A stretch of DNA of 64,000 bases, from NCBI RefSeq assembly GCF_003336225.1, contig NZ_QPID01000003.1, positions 124,001 to 188,000 on the forward strand. Reading direction: 5' to 3'. Below are positions 50,132 to 58,700 of this stretch, piece by piece. Both the position numbers and the translations under genes were made by a program. This stretch comes from Corallincola holothuriorum (GTDB lineage Bacteria; Pseudomonadota; Gammaproteobacteria; Enterobacterales; Neiellaceae). Numbering within the stretch: position 1 is the stretch's first letter; the number at the start of each line of letters is the position of its first letter. The notes under the pieces are model-generated. The model worked only from the letters and a program-made list of their open reading frames with translations, was not told the origin of the DNA and did not search any database.

Positions 50132-51304
50132 ATTAATTCGATCCCTGGATTTATTAGAGCCAATCACCCTGAGGTGGCAGCGAGAAGTTTCTGCTGGCTC
50201 CTCACATGAAACTGGCAACAATAAATTAACATAGGAACCACCTCGTTATGGGTAGGGTTATTGGTAGATGTTTTACAAAATGTGTCTGTGTGAAGTGATC
50301 TATATTCGTTATGAAATCAACAGCGTAATTCAAACGAGCTTGATATCGTCATGGCGTTGTCTTGAGTTGCTTCGCTGAACTGAAATAAGAGTTAAAATTG
50401 GCGCCAGCTCCATGTTTTTTTGTTTCGCCCGAAGGGGTTAAGTGCTCACTGTTTTAGTGTTTGCTTTATTTGGTTCCTATCGCCGCGGTGGTCATTTCGC
50501 GGCATTGATGTTGCCAATGGCTAGCTGCGCGATCCGATCTCATGGCTGAATTTACGTGCCTATATGTTAAAAAACTATCATATTGCGCCAATCAATATAC
50601 AAATAACGACAGCTTTCTCACCCGCAACAAAAAGCGATTTGAAAACCTTTTCTCGCATTGATCCAGAACAGTTTTTGCTTAACTAACCCTGCCTCTGTAT
50701 GTAATTTAAACAGCCTTATGATACCGATCTCACTGTATAACTTAGATCTAACATTTTGATTGAATAACAAACGCCAACTGGCTATTTTATCATCTGTCAT
50801 AAAATTGACGTTGGTTACCCGTTAGTAGATTTGTATTTGCTATTTTTTTTATTATCGAAAATTCGTTGCGAATACTGCTGATAAATATGACTTAATTTGC
50901 TTTGTTACTTTGTGTGCGGATGTGGCTACTCGCTGCTTTGGCGGCTTGCTCCAAGTTATCAGCTTGCTTGGATGACGCGGTAAACGCATACACATTTGTC
51001 AGGTTAAGCTCATTATTGCCATATTTTTGATGTTAAATATGGTAGCGGTAACGTACCCTGCTTCAATTTTAGCTGAAGGTGCTGTTGGATCGAGAGCCAT
51101 CTGTGATGGGGATGAAAAGGAGCGCAGCATTTTCATTGTGAAGGGTGTTTAACGTCGTTTTAGTGGTGACAAAGCGTCATTGGGGCGAAGAATTCAAAGG
51201 TTTGACTCGTTAGTGAGGCGACCTTTTTTTTAATCCGCGCAGGAAGCAGTCGCGTGGAAACTTTAAGCAAGAACCGAGACAGGTTCATACACGAAGGAAA
51301 TATC
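50132..51304 (+). other. Long gene-free region upstream of the starch locus
   Basis: About 1.17 kb, A/T-rich, with no credible gene on either strand (a 60-codon minus frame at 50618-50800 has no support). Seen: an inverted repeat CCATATTT / AAATATGG (51019-51026 with 51035-51042), and GGGGATGAAA (51108-51117), 8 of 10 bases of the enterobacterial MalT box. It probably holds the control region of the alpha-amylase gene and perhaps an unannotated small RNA. Confidence 0.5.
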
Positions 51305-54121
51305 ATGAAGCGGCTAGCAAAGACAGCCAGTATCAGCGCCATCGCGGCGGCGATGCTAGGACTATCAGGCCAGGCATATTCGAAAGATGTGGCTGTTCAC
51401 CTGTTTGAATGGAAGTGGACAGAGATCGCCAACGAATGTGAAACATTCCTCGGCCCAAAAGGCTATAACGCAGTACAAATCTCTCCGCCTAATGAGCATG
51501 TTGATGCTCCGAATGATCCTAATAACAGCGCTTGGTGGGTAAGGTATCAGCCTGTCAGCTTTGTTAATTTAACTAGCCGTAGCGGTAATGAAGCTGAGCT
51601 GCAGGATATGATCCAGCGCTGTAACGCGGTGGGTGTAGAGGTTATTGCGGATGCCGTGATCAACCATATGGCTAACTACCCTGCAGGTTTCGGTGTCGGT
51701 AGCGGTGGCTCCGTTTGGAACAGTAACAATGCTGACTACCCAGATATGGATGGTTGGGGTAATGATTTTCATACCTGCTATAGCAAAATCGATTGGAATG
51801 ATCGTGAGTCAACATGGGGCTGCCAGTTGGATGGTATGCCTGATGTCAGAACTGAAAACCCAGCGACACAGGATAAACTTGCCGCCTATCTGAACAAATT
51901 GACAGGCATGGGTGTGGCTGGCTTCCGTATCGATGCGGCTAAATCTATTCGTCCTAGCGAACTGAATACTATTTTGGAAAAAGCCGGTAATCCTTGGGCA
52001 TTCCTTGAAGTGATCGACAACGGCGATGCTGTTGGCTTGGATGATTATGACTGGATGTATCCACTGTTGACCGAATTTGGCTACGCCGTAAAGATGCAAG
52101 AGCTTTTTGTTGATGGCCAGCTGAAATGGTTAGAAACCTTTGGTGATAGCTGGATGTCTATTGGCAGCGATAAAGCCTGGGTTTTCGTGACTAACCATGA
52201 CCGTGAACGTAATCATGGTGGTGGTAATACGATTCATTATGATGATCCAAATGGCGCACAGAATCTAGCTACGGTGTTTATGTTGGCTCACCCCTTCGGT
52301 ACGCCAAAAGTTCATAGTAGTTTTGCATTCAGTAATGGTGACCAAGGCCGCCCAGGTAGCTCGGTTGATTGTGATAGTGATGAGTGGGTATGTCAGCATC
52401 GCTGGGGCAATATTGCCAACATGGTAGGGTTCCGCAATGAAGCTGGAGATGCACCAGTAGCTAACTGGTGGGATAACAATAATAACCAGATTGCCTTTGG
52501 TCGTGGTGACCGCGGTTTTGTTGTGATCAATAACGAAGGTGGCACCTTGAATCAGACATTGCAGACTGGCCTTAAGCCGGGTAATTACTGCGATGTGATG
52601 TCCAACCTTGATGAGTGTGAAGGCGATATCGTTACAGTGGATGATAATGGTTTCGCTACTTTCGTGGTTGCTGGATATAGCGCTGCGGCGATCCATGTTG
52701 GTTTCCAGCCAGACGTTAAAGATAAGCCAGTCGCTGTGATTACTGGTGCACCTGCCCGTGTTGACGTGGGTACCTCTGTATTGCTTGATGCCAGCTCGTC
52801 AACTGACGCCGACGGCTATGTCGTTGGTTATCAGTGGAGTACTGGTGAGACAACTGCTGCGATCACTAAGGTTTTGGATACCGAAGGTCTGCAGACATTC
52901 AGCGTGACTGTTGAAGATAACGACGGCCTGTTTGGTACAGCTGAAGTGAATATCCAGGTCGGTGATGCACCAGCAGAATGTCGCTTTGGTAGCTTGCACT
53001 TCCGTGGCACAGCTAATGGCTGGGCAGCGACTGAAATGACATGTGTCGAAGAGAATGTCTGGGAAGCCGAAGTGACATTTGATGGTCAGGCTGATCAGCG
53101 TTTCAAGCTTGATGTGAATGGTGACTGGAGTGAAAACTACGGTGATACCGGTGCTGATGGCACGCTTGAGCAAACCGGTACTGACATCTTTACTGATGTG
53201 GTAGGAAAGTATGCTGTACGTGTTAACGACAGCACCATGACCTATGAACTGAAGTTGATTGAGGGTGTTGATGAGAAACCAGTCGCAGTGGTGACACCTT
53301 CGTCAGTGACGGTTGATCTCGGTGATACCGTGACTTTCAGCGCGACCGACTCTACCGATGATAAGGGTATTGATGGTTATGACTGGAGCACAGGTGACAG
53401 CGATGCCACCATCCAGGTGACATTCAATCAGGTAGGCCCACAGCAAGTAACAGTCACTGTTATCGACACTGCTGGTCAAACGGACACCGCGGTTGCCAAT
53501 GTCACTGTTGTTGACCCAGGTGAGTTCGTGAGTAACCTCGATGCCCTCAATTTCCGTGGCACTGCTAATGGTTGGAATGCTTCTGCAATGACCCTGATTG
53601 CGGATAACACTTGGCAGATCCAAGTTAGCTTTGACGGTCAAGCTGAGCAACGCTTCAAGTTTGATGTACTGGGTGACTGGAGCAACAACTTCGGTGATGA
53701 CGGTGCTGACGGTAGCTTGGAACAGACCGGTGCTGATATCTACACTGATGTTTCTGGTGAATATCTAGTGACGGTTAATGACGACACCATGACTTACACC
53801 ATCAAGCCCGTTGCTTGCGATGATTGCGGTTTTAATAGCAACTTAGATTCACTCTATTTCCGCGGTACGCCCAATGGTTGGACGACAACAGCGATGACGC
53901 TGGTTGCCGATAACACTTGGTTCGTGGAAGTGGCCTTTGATGGTCAAGCTGACCAGCGCTTCAAGTTTGATGTCCATGGTGACTGGAGCTACAACTTCGG
54001 CGATGACGGTGCTGATGGTAGCTTAGAGCAAACCGGTGCTGACATTTACACTAACGCCAATGAAACGTTGGGCGTGACGGTAAATGATGCCGACATGACA
54101 TATACCTTCACAACGCCATAA
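51305..54121 (+). CDS. Secreted animal-type alpha-amylase with PKD-like and repeated FRGT modules
   Basis: Exported endo-acting alpha-1,4-glucanase, 938 residues from ATG 51305 (AAGGAAAT ahead). Signal peptide to ~26 (QAYS-K). GH13 domain opens HLFEWKWTEIANECETFLG, a hallmark of the animal-like, often chloride-dependent amylases also found in Pseudoalteromonas. Catalytic Asp210 (GFRIDAAK), Glu235 (FLEVID), Asp299 (TNHDRERNHG). C-terminal: PKD/cadherin-like domain (~475-555), FRGTANGW module, second PKD-like domain, then two more FRGT modules; a CDDC linker joins the last two. The modules look like starch-binding beta-sandwiches, but I cannot match them to a numbered CBM family. First gene of the starch locus. 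Confidence 0.95.
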   Translation: MKRLAKTASISAIAAAMLGLSGQAYSKDVAVHLFEWKWTEIANECETFLGPKGYNAVQISPPNEHVDAPNDPNNSAWWVRYQPVSFVNLTSRSGNEAELQDMIQRCNAVGVEVIADAVINHMANYPAGFGVGSGGSVWNSNNADYPDMDGWGNDFHTCYSKIDWNDRESTWGCQLDGMPDVRTENPATQDKLAAYLNKLTGMGVAGFRIDAAKSIRPSELNTILEKAGNPWAFLEVIDNGDAVGLDDYDWMYPLLTEFGYAVKMQELFVDGQLKWLETFGDSWMSIGSDKAWVFVTNHDRERNHGGGNTIHYDDPNGAQNLATVFMLAHPFGTPKVHSSFAFSNGDQGRPGSSVDCDSDEWVCQHRWGNIANMVGFRNEAGDAPVANWWDNNNNQIAFGRGDRGFVVINNEGGTLNQTLQTGLKPGNYCDVMSNLDECEGDIVTVDDNGFATFVVAGYSAAAIHVGFQPDVKDKPVAVITGAPARVDVGTSVLLDASSSTDADGYVVGYQWSTGETTAAITKVLDTEGLQTFSVTVEDNDGLFGTAEVNIQVGDAPAECRFGSLHFRGTANGWAATEMTCVEENVWEAEVTFDGQADQRFKLDVNGDWSENYGDTGADGTLEQTGTDIFTDVVGKYAVRVNDSTMTYELKLIEGVDEKPVAVVTPSSVTVDLGDTVTFSATDSTDDKGIDGYDWSTGDSDATIQVTFNQVGPQQVTVTVIDTAGQTDTAVANVTVVDPGEFVSNLDALNFRGTANGWNASAMTLIADNTWQIQVSFDGQAEQRFKFDVLGDWSNNFGDDGADGSLEQTGADIYTDVSGEYLVTVNDDTMTYTIKPVACDDCGFNSNLDSLYFRGTPNGWTTTAMTLVADNTWFVEVAFDGQADQRFKFDVHGDWSYNFGDDGADGSLEQTGADIYTNANETLGVTVNDADMTYTFTTP

Positions 54122-54333
54122 GTCATGTGATCCCTTAGCCACTCATCTCTTCTCCTTTGGGAGGTGGGTGGCACCTTCTACACCTTTTACTTTTACCTCT
54201 ATATCGCGTCGCATTGACTGCGTCGCAGCGGGTTCGAACCCGGTAACTACCTGCGTGTTTCAATGGACGAGATATGCATCTCGGCACTGGTCTGAGCCCG
54301 AACGTGAATCATCGTTTGGAAAGAGAAAAAATA

Positions 54334-57300
54334 ATGAAAAATAAATGTGTACCCTCGTGTTTTAAGTTAAAGCGCAGCGTCTCTGCGATCGCGCTTGGCT
54401 TAGGTTTGGGCTTGAGCGGCTTGCCAGCTGTTCATGCTGAGATCGCAGCCACCCATATCTACCATAACCATATGCCCAACTTCTGGCCGTTTTATGATGT
54501 GTCGACATATGATGCAACGGCGGTTGGTGCGCCTATCCGTTATACCTATGACGGCCAGGTGATCCTGCTCAAGCAGAATCCGCCAGCTAATTACAGCTTC
54601 TTTATTCCGGGCAGTGGTGCACCCATGCCCCATGATGATTTGGTTGCCTACTACTCGCATCATGCCAAAGTAGGTGCGTATCAGGGCTGGCCTTCAGACA
54701 CGGCAAAAGCGAACAATGGCAGTCATCCTCTGAGCCAGACTCATGTCACTATGTCAGCCTCAGTGATCAACAACGTGCAGAGTTTTACTGAGCTGGGCTT
54801 GTTGGGCGATTACCATTCAGGCTGGGGCAACTACTGGCGTGAAACCCAGCAAAACACTAAAACCAGCAACGGCTATAATGCCTTGGATACGATCCATTTC
54901 ACTGGTCACCACTCGATGGGGCCGTTGGTGGGTAATGATTACTTCCTAAAAGATCTGATCTATCAGAATGTAACGCTGGCGCAGGACTATTTCCTCGGTG
55001 ATTCATTCAGATCATCGAAAGGCTTTTTCCCTACTGAGTTAGGCTTTTCCGAGCGTTTAATTCCAGCTTTGACTAAGTTGGGTATTGAGTGGTCGGTATT
55101 GGGTAATGTGCACTACTCACGCACCCTGCGTGACTATCCTTACCTCAATGATCCTGGGGTCGACACCATGGTGTCACCACCAAACCGCGCTGACCTGCAA
55201 AATGTCAGCAATGTCGGTGACTGGGTCTCGTTACCTATGTTTAACGAAGCACAGGTCACCCAGAATAAGTTCCCGTTTGCGTCGATCCCGCACTGGGTAC
55301 AGTACGTTGATCCTGAAACTGCTGAGCAGCATAAAGTGGCCGGTATTCCAGTCGAGCAAGCCAGCTCCTGGGAAGAGGGCTATCAATGTAAGGTCACCGC
55401 TGATGCGATTAAGGCGTATGAGCTGGATGCCACCACTATCGGTCGTACGCAGTACTTCGTTATCGCTCATGACGGCGATAACTCGCAGGGCTGTGCTGGT
55501 GACTCCAACACTTGGTATAACTCTGGTCGCGTGACTTATGCTGATTCTGGCGTTACCGGTAAAGGGGTTGATGAATACCTGAAAGCCCATCCTATCCCTG
55601 AAAATGACGTGGTTCACGTACAAGATGGTTCCTGGATCGATACCCGCGATTCCTCTGCGGATCCTACGTGGTATCACTGGCATATCCCGATGGGTGTGTG
55701 GGCAGGCCAGATGGCTGACTTTAATCGTGTCAATGACACTGATTACGTCGCATCGCGCGAGCATATGGTATCGATGGAGTTTGGTTACCACTATTTAGAG
55801 CGTAATTTTGCTTTGCTGCAAGCGGCAGAGAACTATGCCAAGACGGCAGAGCAGATCTGGTTACTGGACAACCCGAACTACTGGCAGCCAACCACGGCTA
55901 TGGATCACGAAGTGACCTATCCGGGTAACCAGTTGAACCCTTGGATGCTTTCATATCCGGTGAAAGGTGATGCGGATAATAACTACGCCGGTGGTGCAAA
56001 CCCCGCCGAGTTGGGTTGGTACTTCCTGATCGCCGCAATTGATTCTGGTTTCGGTTACTACGATGAGAACGTGGATGATGGTGTCAAACCGACTATTTCG
56101 TTCAATCAGTCGTTGCACTTTACCCAGCCGTACGTTGAAGCCAACATCAGCAAAGATAGCATTGGCCCATCACTTTGGTGGCCGCAGCGCTATCCATACA
56201 ATCCGGGCAGCGCAAACAAGAGTAAAGCGGAAGGTTGGGCATCGCTGTACGCCGACACCAAGTTTGCTATATACACCTATGCCTTTGATGTCAGTGGCAT
56301 GCAGGATATCAAAGTGAAGGTGCGTACCCACACGAACAAGTGGGCAGACGCCAACGATAAGACATTTAAGCTTTACGATCCTAAAGCTCATAGCTCAGAT
56401 CCTGCGGTAGATCCGTCGCGTGTGGGTGACTGGAAGTCGTTTGACATGGTGGAGCGGGATCTGACCCCAGACATCAATGGTGTTGAGTGGCAACCTGCGG
56501 GCAAAGAGATGTTTGAAGTGGTACCGGCACAGAAGATCGGTAACCTCTTCTACACCTACATCGATGAGTATCAGGAGCAGTTGCTCGATTACTATATCGA
56601 AGCCGTTGATACCAAAGGCAACGTTACTCGCAGTGAGATCCAACAGGTATACGTTGGTGCTGGTCGATTCAAGAATGAAGGCGGCAAGTTGATCGAAGAC
56701 GTCAATGGTGATGTCGCTGGTGAGCGTGCTTTCTTTAGTGATGATTGGGATGGTAACAAGCGTCCTGTTGCCGTGATCAACCCAGGCAGTCAAAAAGTAG
56801 AGCGAGGTACCCAGATGGTACTGAGTGCTGCTGAGTCTACTGATGCTGATGGCACCATCGCAGGGTATGAATGGAGCACAGGTGAAACCACTGCTGAAAT
56901 TACAGTCACTGTGGATGAGAAAAACACTTATTCAGTGACCGTGACGGATGATCGCGGTAAGACTGATGCCACCAGTGTCACCATGAGTATTCTTGGTGAA
57001 ACGGTCAGCTCAAACTTGTACTACAAGGACACCAATAGCTGGGGCCAAGTCTGCCTGCACTACACCATCGATGGCACGACAACCTGGACCACGGCACCTG
57101 GCGTACAGATGGAAAGCTTGGGTGAAAACTGGTTCAGCTATACCGTTGAACTGGAAGATGATCTGCCGTTGGAGTTTGTCGCCAACAACTGTAGCGGAGC
57201 TTGGGACAACAATGGTGGCCAGAACTATCAAGTGACAGGCGGTGACTGGTCGTTGGCTGCGGGTGTGATTACTGCAGGCAAGCCAAACATTGATACAAAC

Positions 57301-58392
57301 CAAGCACCAGTAGCGAGTATCTCTCCGGCGAGCAAAACGGTAGCGAAAGGCACTGTTGTTGCGTTGTCTGCTGCGGGCTCAACTGATAGTGATGGTGAGA
57401 TTGTTAGCTATAGCTGGAGTACCGGTGAAACGGGCGAAGCGATCTCTGTCACCGTGAATGAGACACAGGATATCTCTGTGACAGTGACGGACGACGGCGG
57501 CAAAACCTCCACTACGTCAGTCACCTTGACCGTACCTGCTAACCAGATACCAGTGGCTGTTATTACGCCAGCCAGCCAGAGTGTAGACGCGGGCACGCTG
57601 GTGACGTTAAGCGCAGAAGGTTCCAGTGATGCGGACGGTGCTATTGCCGGCTACCTCTGGACTACAGGTGAGACCACCTCAAGTATCACCGTGACGGCAA
57701 ACAGCACTATGACTGTGGGTGTCACAGTGACTGATGATGAAGGTGCCAGCGCTTCGGCCGAAGCTACTATCACTGTCAGCAGTGGTGGCTATCAATCCAA
57801 CTGGAATCAGATCTACTTCCGCGGGACCGCGAATGGCTGGGCAAATTCGGCGATGACTTTGACGGCTGACAACACTTGGCAGTTAGAGGTGGAGTTCGAT
57901 GGTCAAAGCGAGCAGCGTTTCAAGCTCGACGTAAACGGTGATTGGAGTCTGAACTATGGCGACAACAACAATGATGGTGTGTTAGAGCAAACGGGTAGTG
58001 ATATTTATACTGACGTTGCTGGTACCTATCTGTTGACTGTTAATGACAGCACCATGGCCTACGACTTGCAGCCAATCAGTGTCTGCAGTGATTGCACGAC
58101 TTACACCAGTACGTTCGCTCAGCTCTATTTCCGCGGTACGCCCAATGGTTGGACGGCCACAGAAATGACGCTGATCGCTAACAATACATGGCAATTGGAA
58201 GTGGATTTTGATGGCCAAGATCAGCAGCGCTATAAGTTTGATGTGAATGGTGACTGGTCACAAAACTACGGCGACAACAACAGTGATGGTGTACTGGATC
58301 AGGCTGGGAGTGACATCTTCACTGGTCTGTCTGGACTCTATATCGTCACAGTTAATGATCAGGACATGAGCTACTCGGTGTCCATGTACTAA
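54334..58392 (+). CDS. Secreted GH57-like glycoside hydrolase with CBM25, PKD-like and FRGT modules
   Basis: 1352 residues from ATG 54334, signal peptide to ~35 (AVHA-E). The N-terminal ~600 residues resemble GH57: HIYHNHMP (41-48) as motif 1, GFFPTELGFSERLIPALTKLGIEW around Glu235 as the nucleophile motif (split by position 230-253), and IAHDGDN with Asp380/Asp382 as the acid motif. Next come a ~200-residue beta region, a PKD-like domain, a CBM25 starch-binding domain (YYKDTNSWGQVCLHY, then WTTAPGVQM, WDNNGGQNY), two PKD-like domains and two FRGT modules joined by a CSDC linker. Exported GH57 enzymes are uncommon; most are cytoplasmic and from thermophiles. Catalytic residue assignment is inferred. 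Expected substrate: starch or glycogen. Confidence 0.82.
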   Translation: MKNKCVPSCFKLKRSVSAIALGLGLGLSGLPAVHAEIAATHIYHNHMPNFWPFYDVSTYDATAVGAPIRYTYDGQVILLKQNPPANYSFFIPGSGAPMPHDDLVAYYSHHAKVGAYQGWPSDTAKANNGSHPLSQTHVTMSASVINNVQSFTELGLLGDYHSGWGNYWRETQQNTKTSNGYNALDTIHFTGHHSMGPLVGNDYFLKDLIYQNVTLAQDYFLGDSFRSSKGFFPTELGFSERLIPALTKLGIEWSVLGNVHYSRTLRDYPYLNDPGVDTMVSPPNRADLQNVSNVGDWVSLPMFNEAQVTQNKFPFASIPHWVQYVDPETAEQHKVAGIPVEQASSWEEGYQCKVTADAIKAYELDATTIGRTQYFVIAHDGDNSQGCAGDSNTWYNSGRVTYADSGVTGKGVDEYLKAHPIPENDVVHVQDGSWIDTRDSSADPTWYHWHIPMGVWAGQMADFNRVNDTDYVASREHMVSMEFGYHYLERNFALLQAAENYAKTAEQIWLLDNPNYWQPTTAMDHEVTYPGNQLNPWMLSYPVKGDADNNYAGGANPAELGWYFLIAAIDSGFGYYDENVDDGVKPTISFNQSLHFTQPYVEANISKDSIGPSLWWPQRYPYNPGSANKSKAEGWASLYADTKFAIYTYAFDVSGMQDIKVKVRTHTNKWADANDKTFKLYDPKAHSSDPAVDPSRVGDWKSFDMVERDLTPDINGVEWQPAGKEMFEVVPAQKIGNLFYTYIDEYQEQLLDYYIEAVDTKGNVTRSEIQQVYVGAGRFKNEGGKLIEDVNGDVAGERAFFSDDWDGNKRPVAVINPGSQKVERGTQMVLSAAESTDADGTIAGYEWSTGETTAEITVTVDEKNTYSVTVTDDRGKTDATSVTMSILGETVSSNLYYKDTNSWGQVCLHYTIDGTTTWTTAPGVQMESLGENWFSYTVELEDDLPLEFVANNCSGAWDNNGGQNYQVTGGDWSLAAGVITAGKPNIDTNQAPVASISPASKTVAKGTVVALSAAGSTDSDGEIVSYSWSTGETGEAISVTVNETQDISVTVTDDGGKTSTTSVTLTVPANQIPVAVITPASQSVDAGTLVTLSAEGSSDADGAIAGYLWTTGETTSSITVTANSTMTVGVTVTDDEGASASAEATITVSSGGYQSNWNQIYFRGTANGWANSAMTLTADNTWQLEVEFDGQSEQRFKLDVNGDWSLNYGDNNNDGVLEQTGSDIYTDVAGTYLLTVNDSTMAYDLQPISVCSDCTTYTSTFAQLYFRGTPNGWTATEMTLIANNTWQLEVDFDGQDQQRYKFDVNGDWSQNYGDNNSDGVLDQAGSDIFTGLSGLYIVTVNDQDMSYSVSMY

Positions 58393-58700
58393 TTCGTTGG
58401 CATTGGTCGATGGATTAAGCAAATCAGAGGGCTGGCTCAATTGTTGAGCCAGCCCTTTTTTGTCTGCTTTGCTGTGATGAATGAGTGCTTTTTATCAATG
58501 TCGAAAAATAAGATGATAGCGATCACATTGGCGTCATTTTGCAACCGATTTTCGTTGAGTTGATAACGATGATTGGTTAATTTGTAACCATGTGAGTTAA
58601 AACTACCTCATCGGCTCTTAGACATCCTGTTTTGCAATATATCTGTACCCCAATATTAGTTTTTTGTTGATTAAAATTACAAAATAAACATAGGCTTAAA
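58393..58700 (+). other. Spacer between GH57-like and pullulanase genes
   Basis: 308 bases with no gene. It holds the strong terminator at 58428-58461 and an A/T-rich stretch up to the pullulanase start, presumably its promoter; no clear hexamer pair or operator was picked out. Confidence 0.6.
58428..58461 (+). terminator. Strong Rho-independent terminator
   Basis: A perfect 13-bp stem: AGGGCTGGCTCAA (58428-58440), TTG loop, TTGAGCCAGCCCT (58444-58456), then five T. The pullulanase gene must therefore have its own promoter. Confidence 0.97.

Noticed and set aside
50618-50800. 60-codon minus-strand frame in the gene-free region
   Set aside because: No ribosome site, no recognisable features, A/T-rich chance frame.
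51108-51117. GGGGATGAAA as a definite MalT operator
   Set aside because: Only one 8-of-10 match was found; E. coli MalT promoters use several sites, and no MalT gene is in the window. Kept only as a note in the spacer entry.
54225-54260. GGGTTCGAACCC palindrome resembling a tRNA T-arm
   Set aside because: The five-base T-stem does not pair properly, no acceptor stem, anticodon arm or CCA is present around it, and it lies in a short spacer between two genes.
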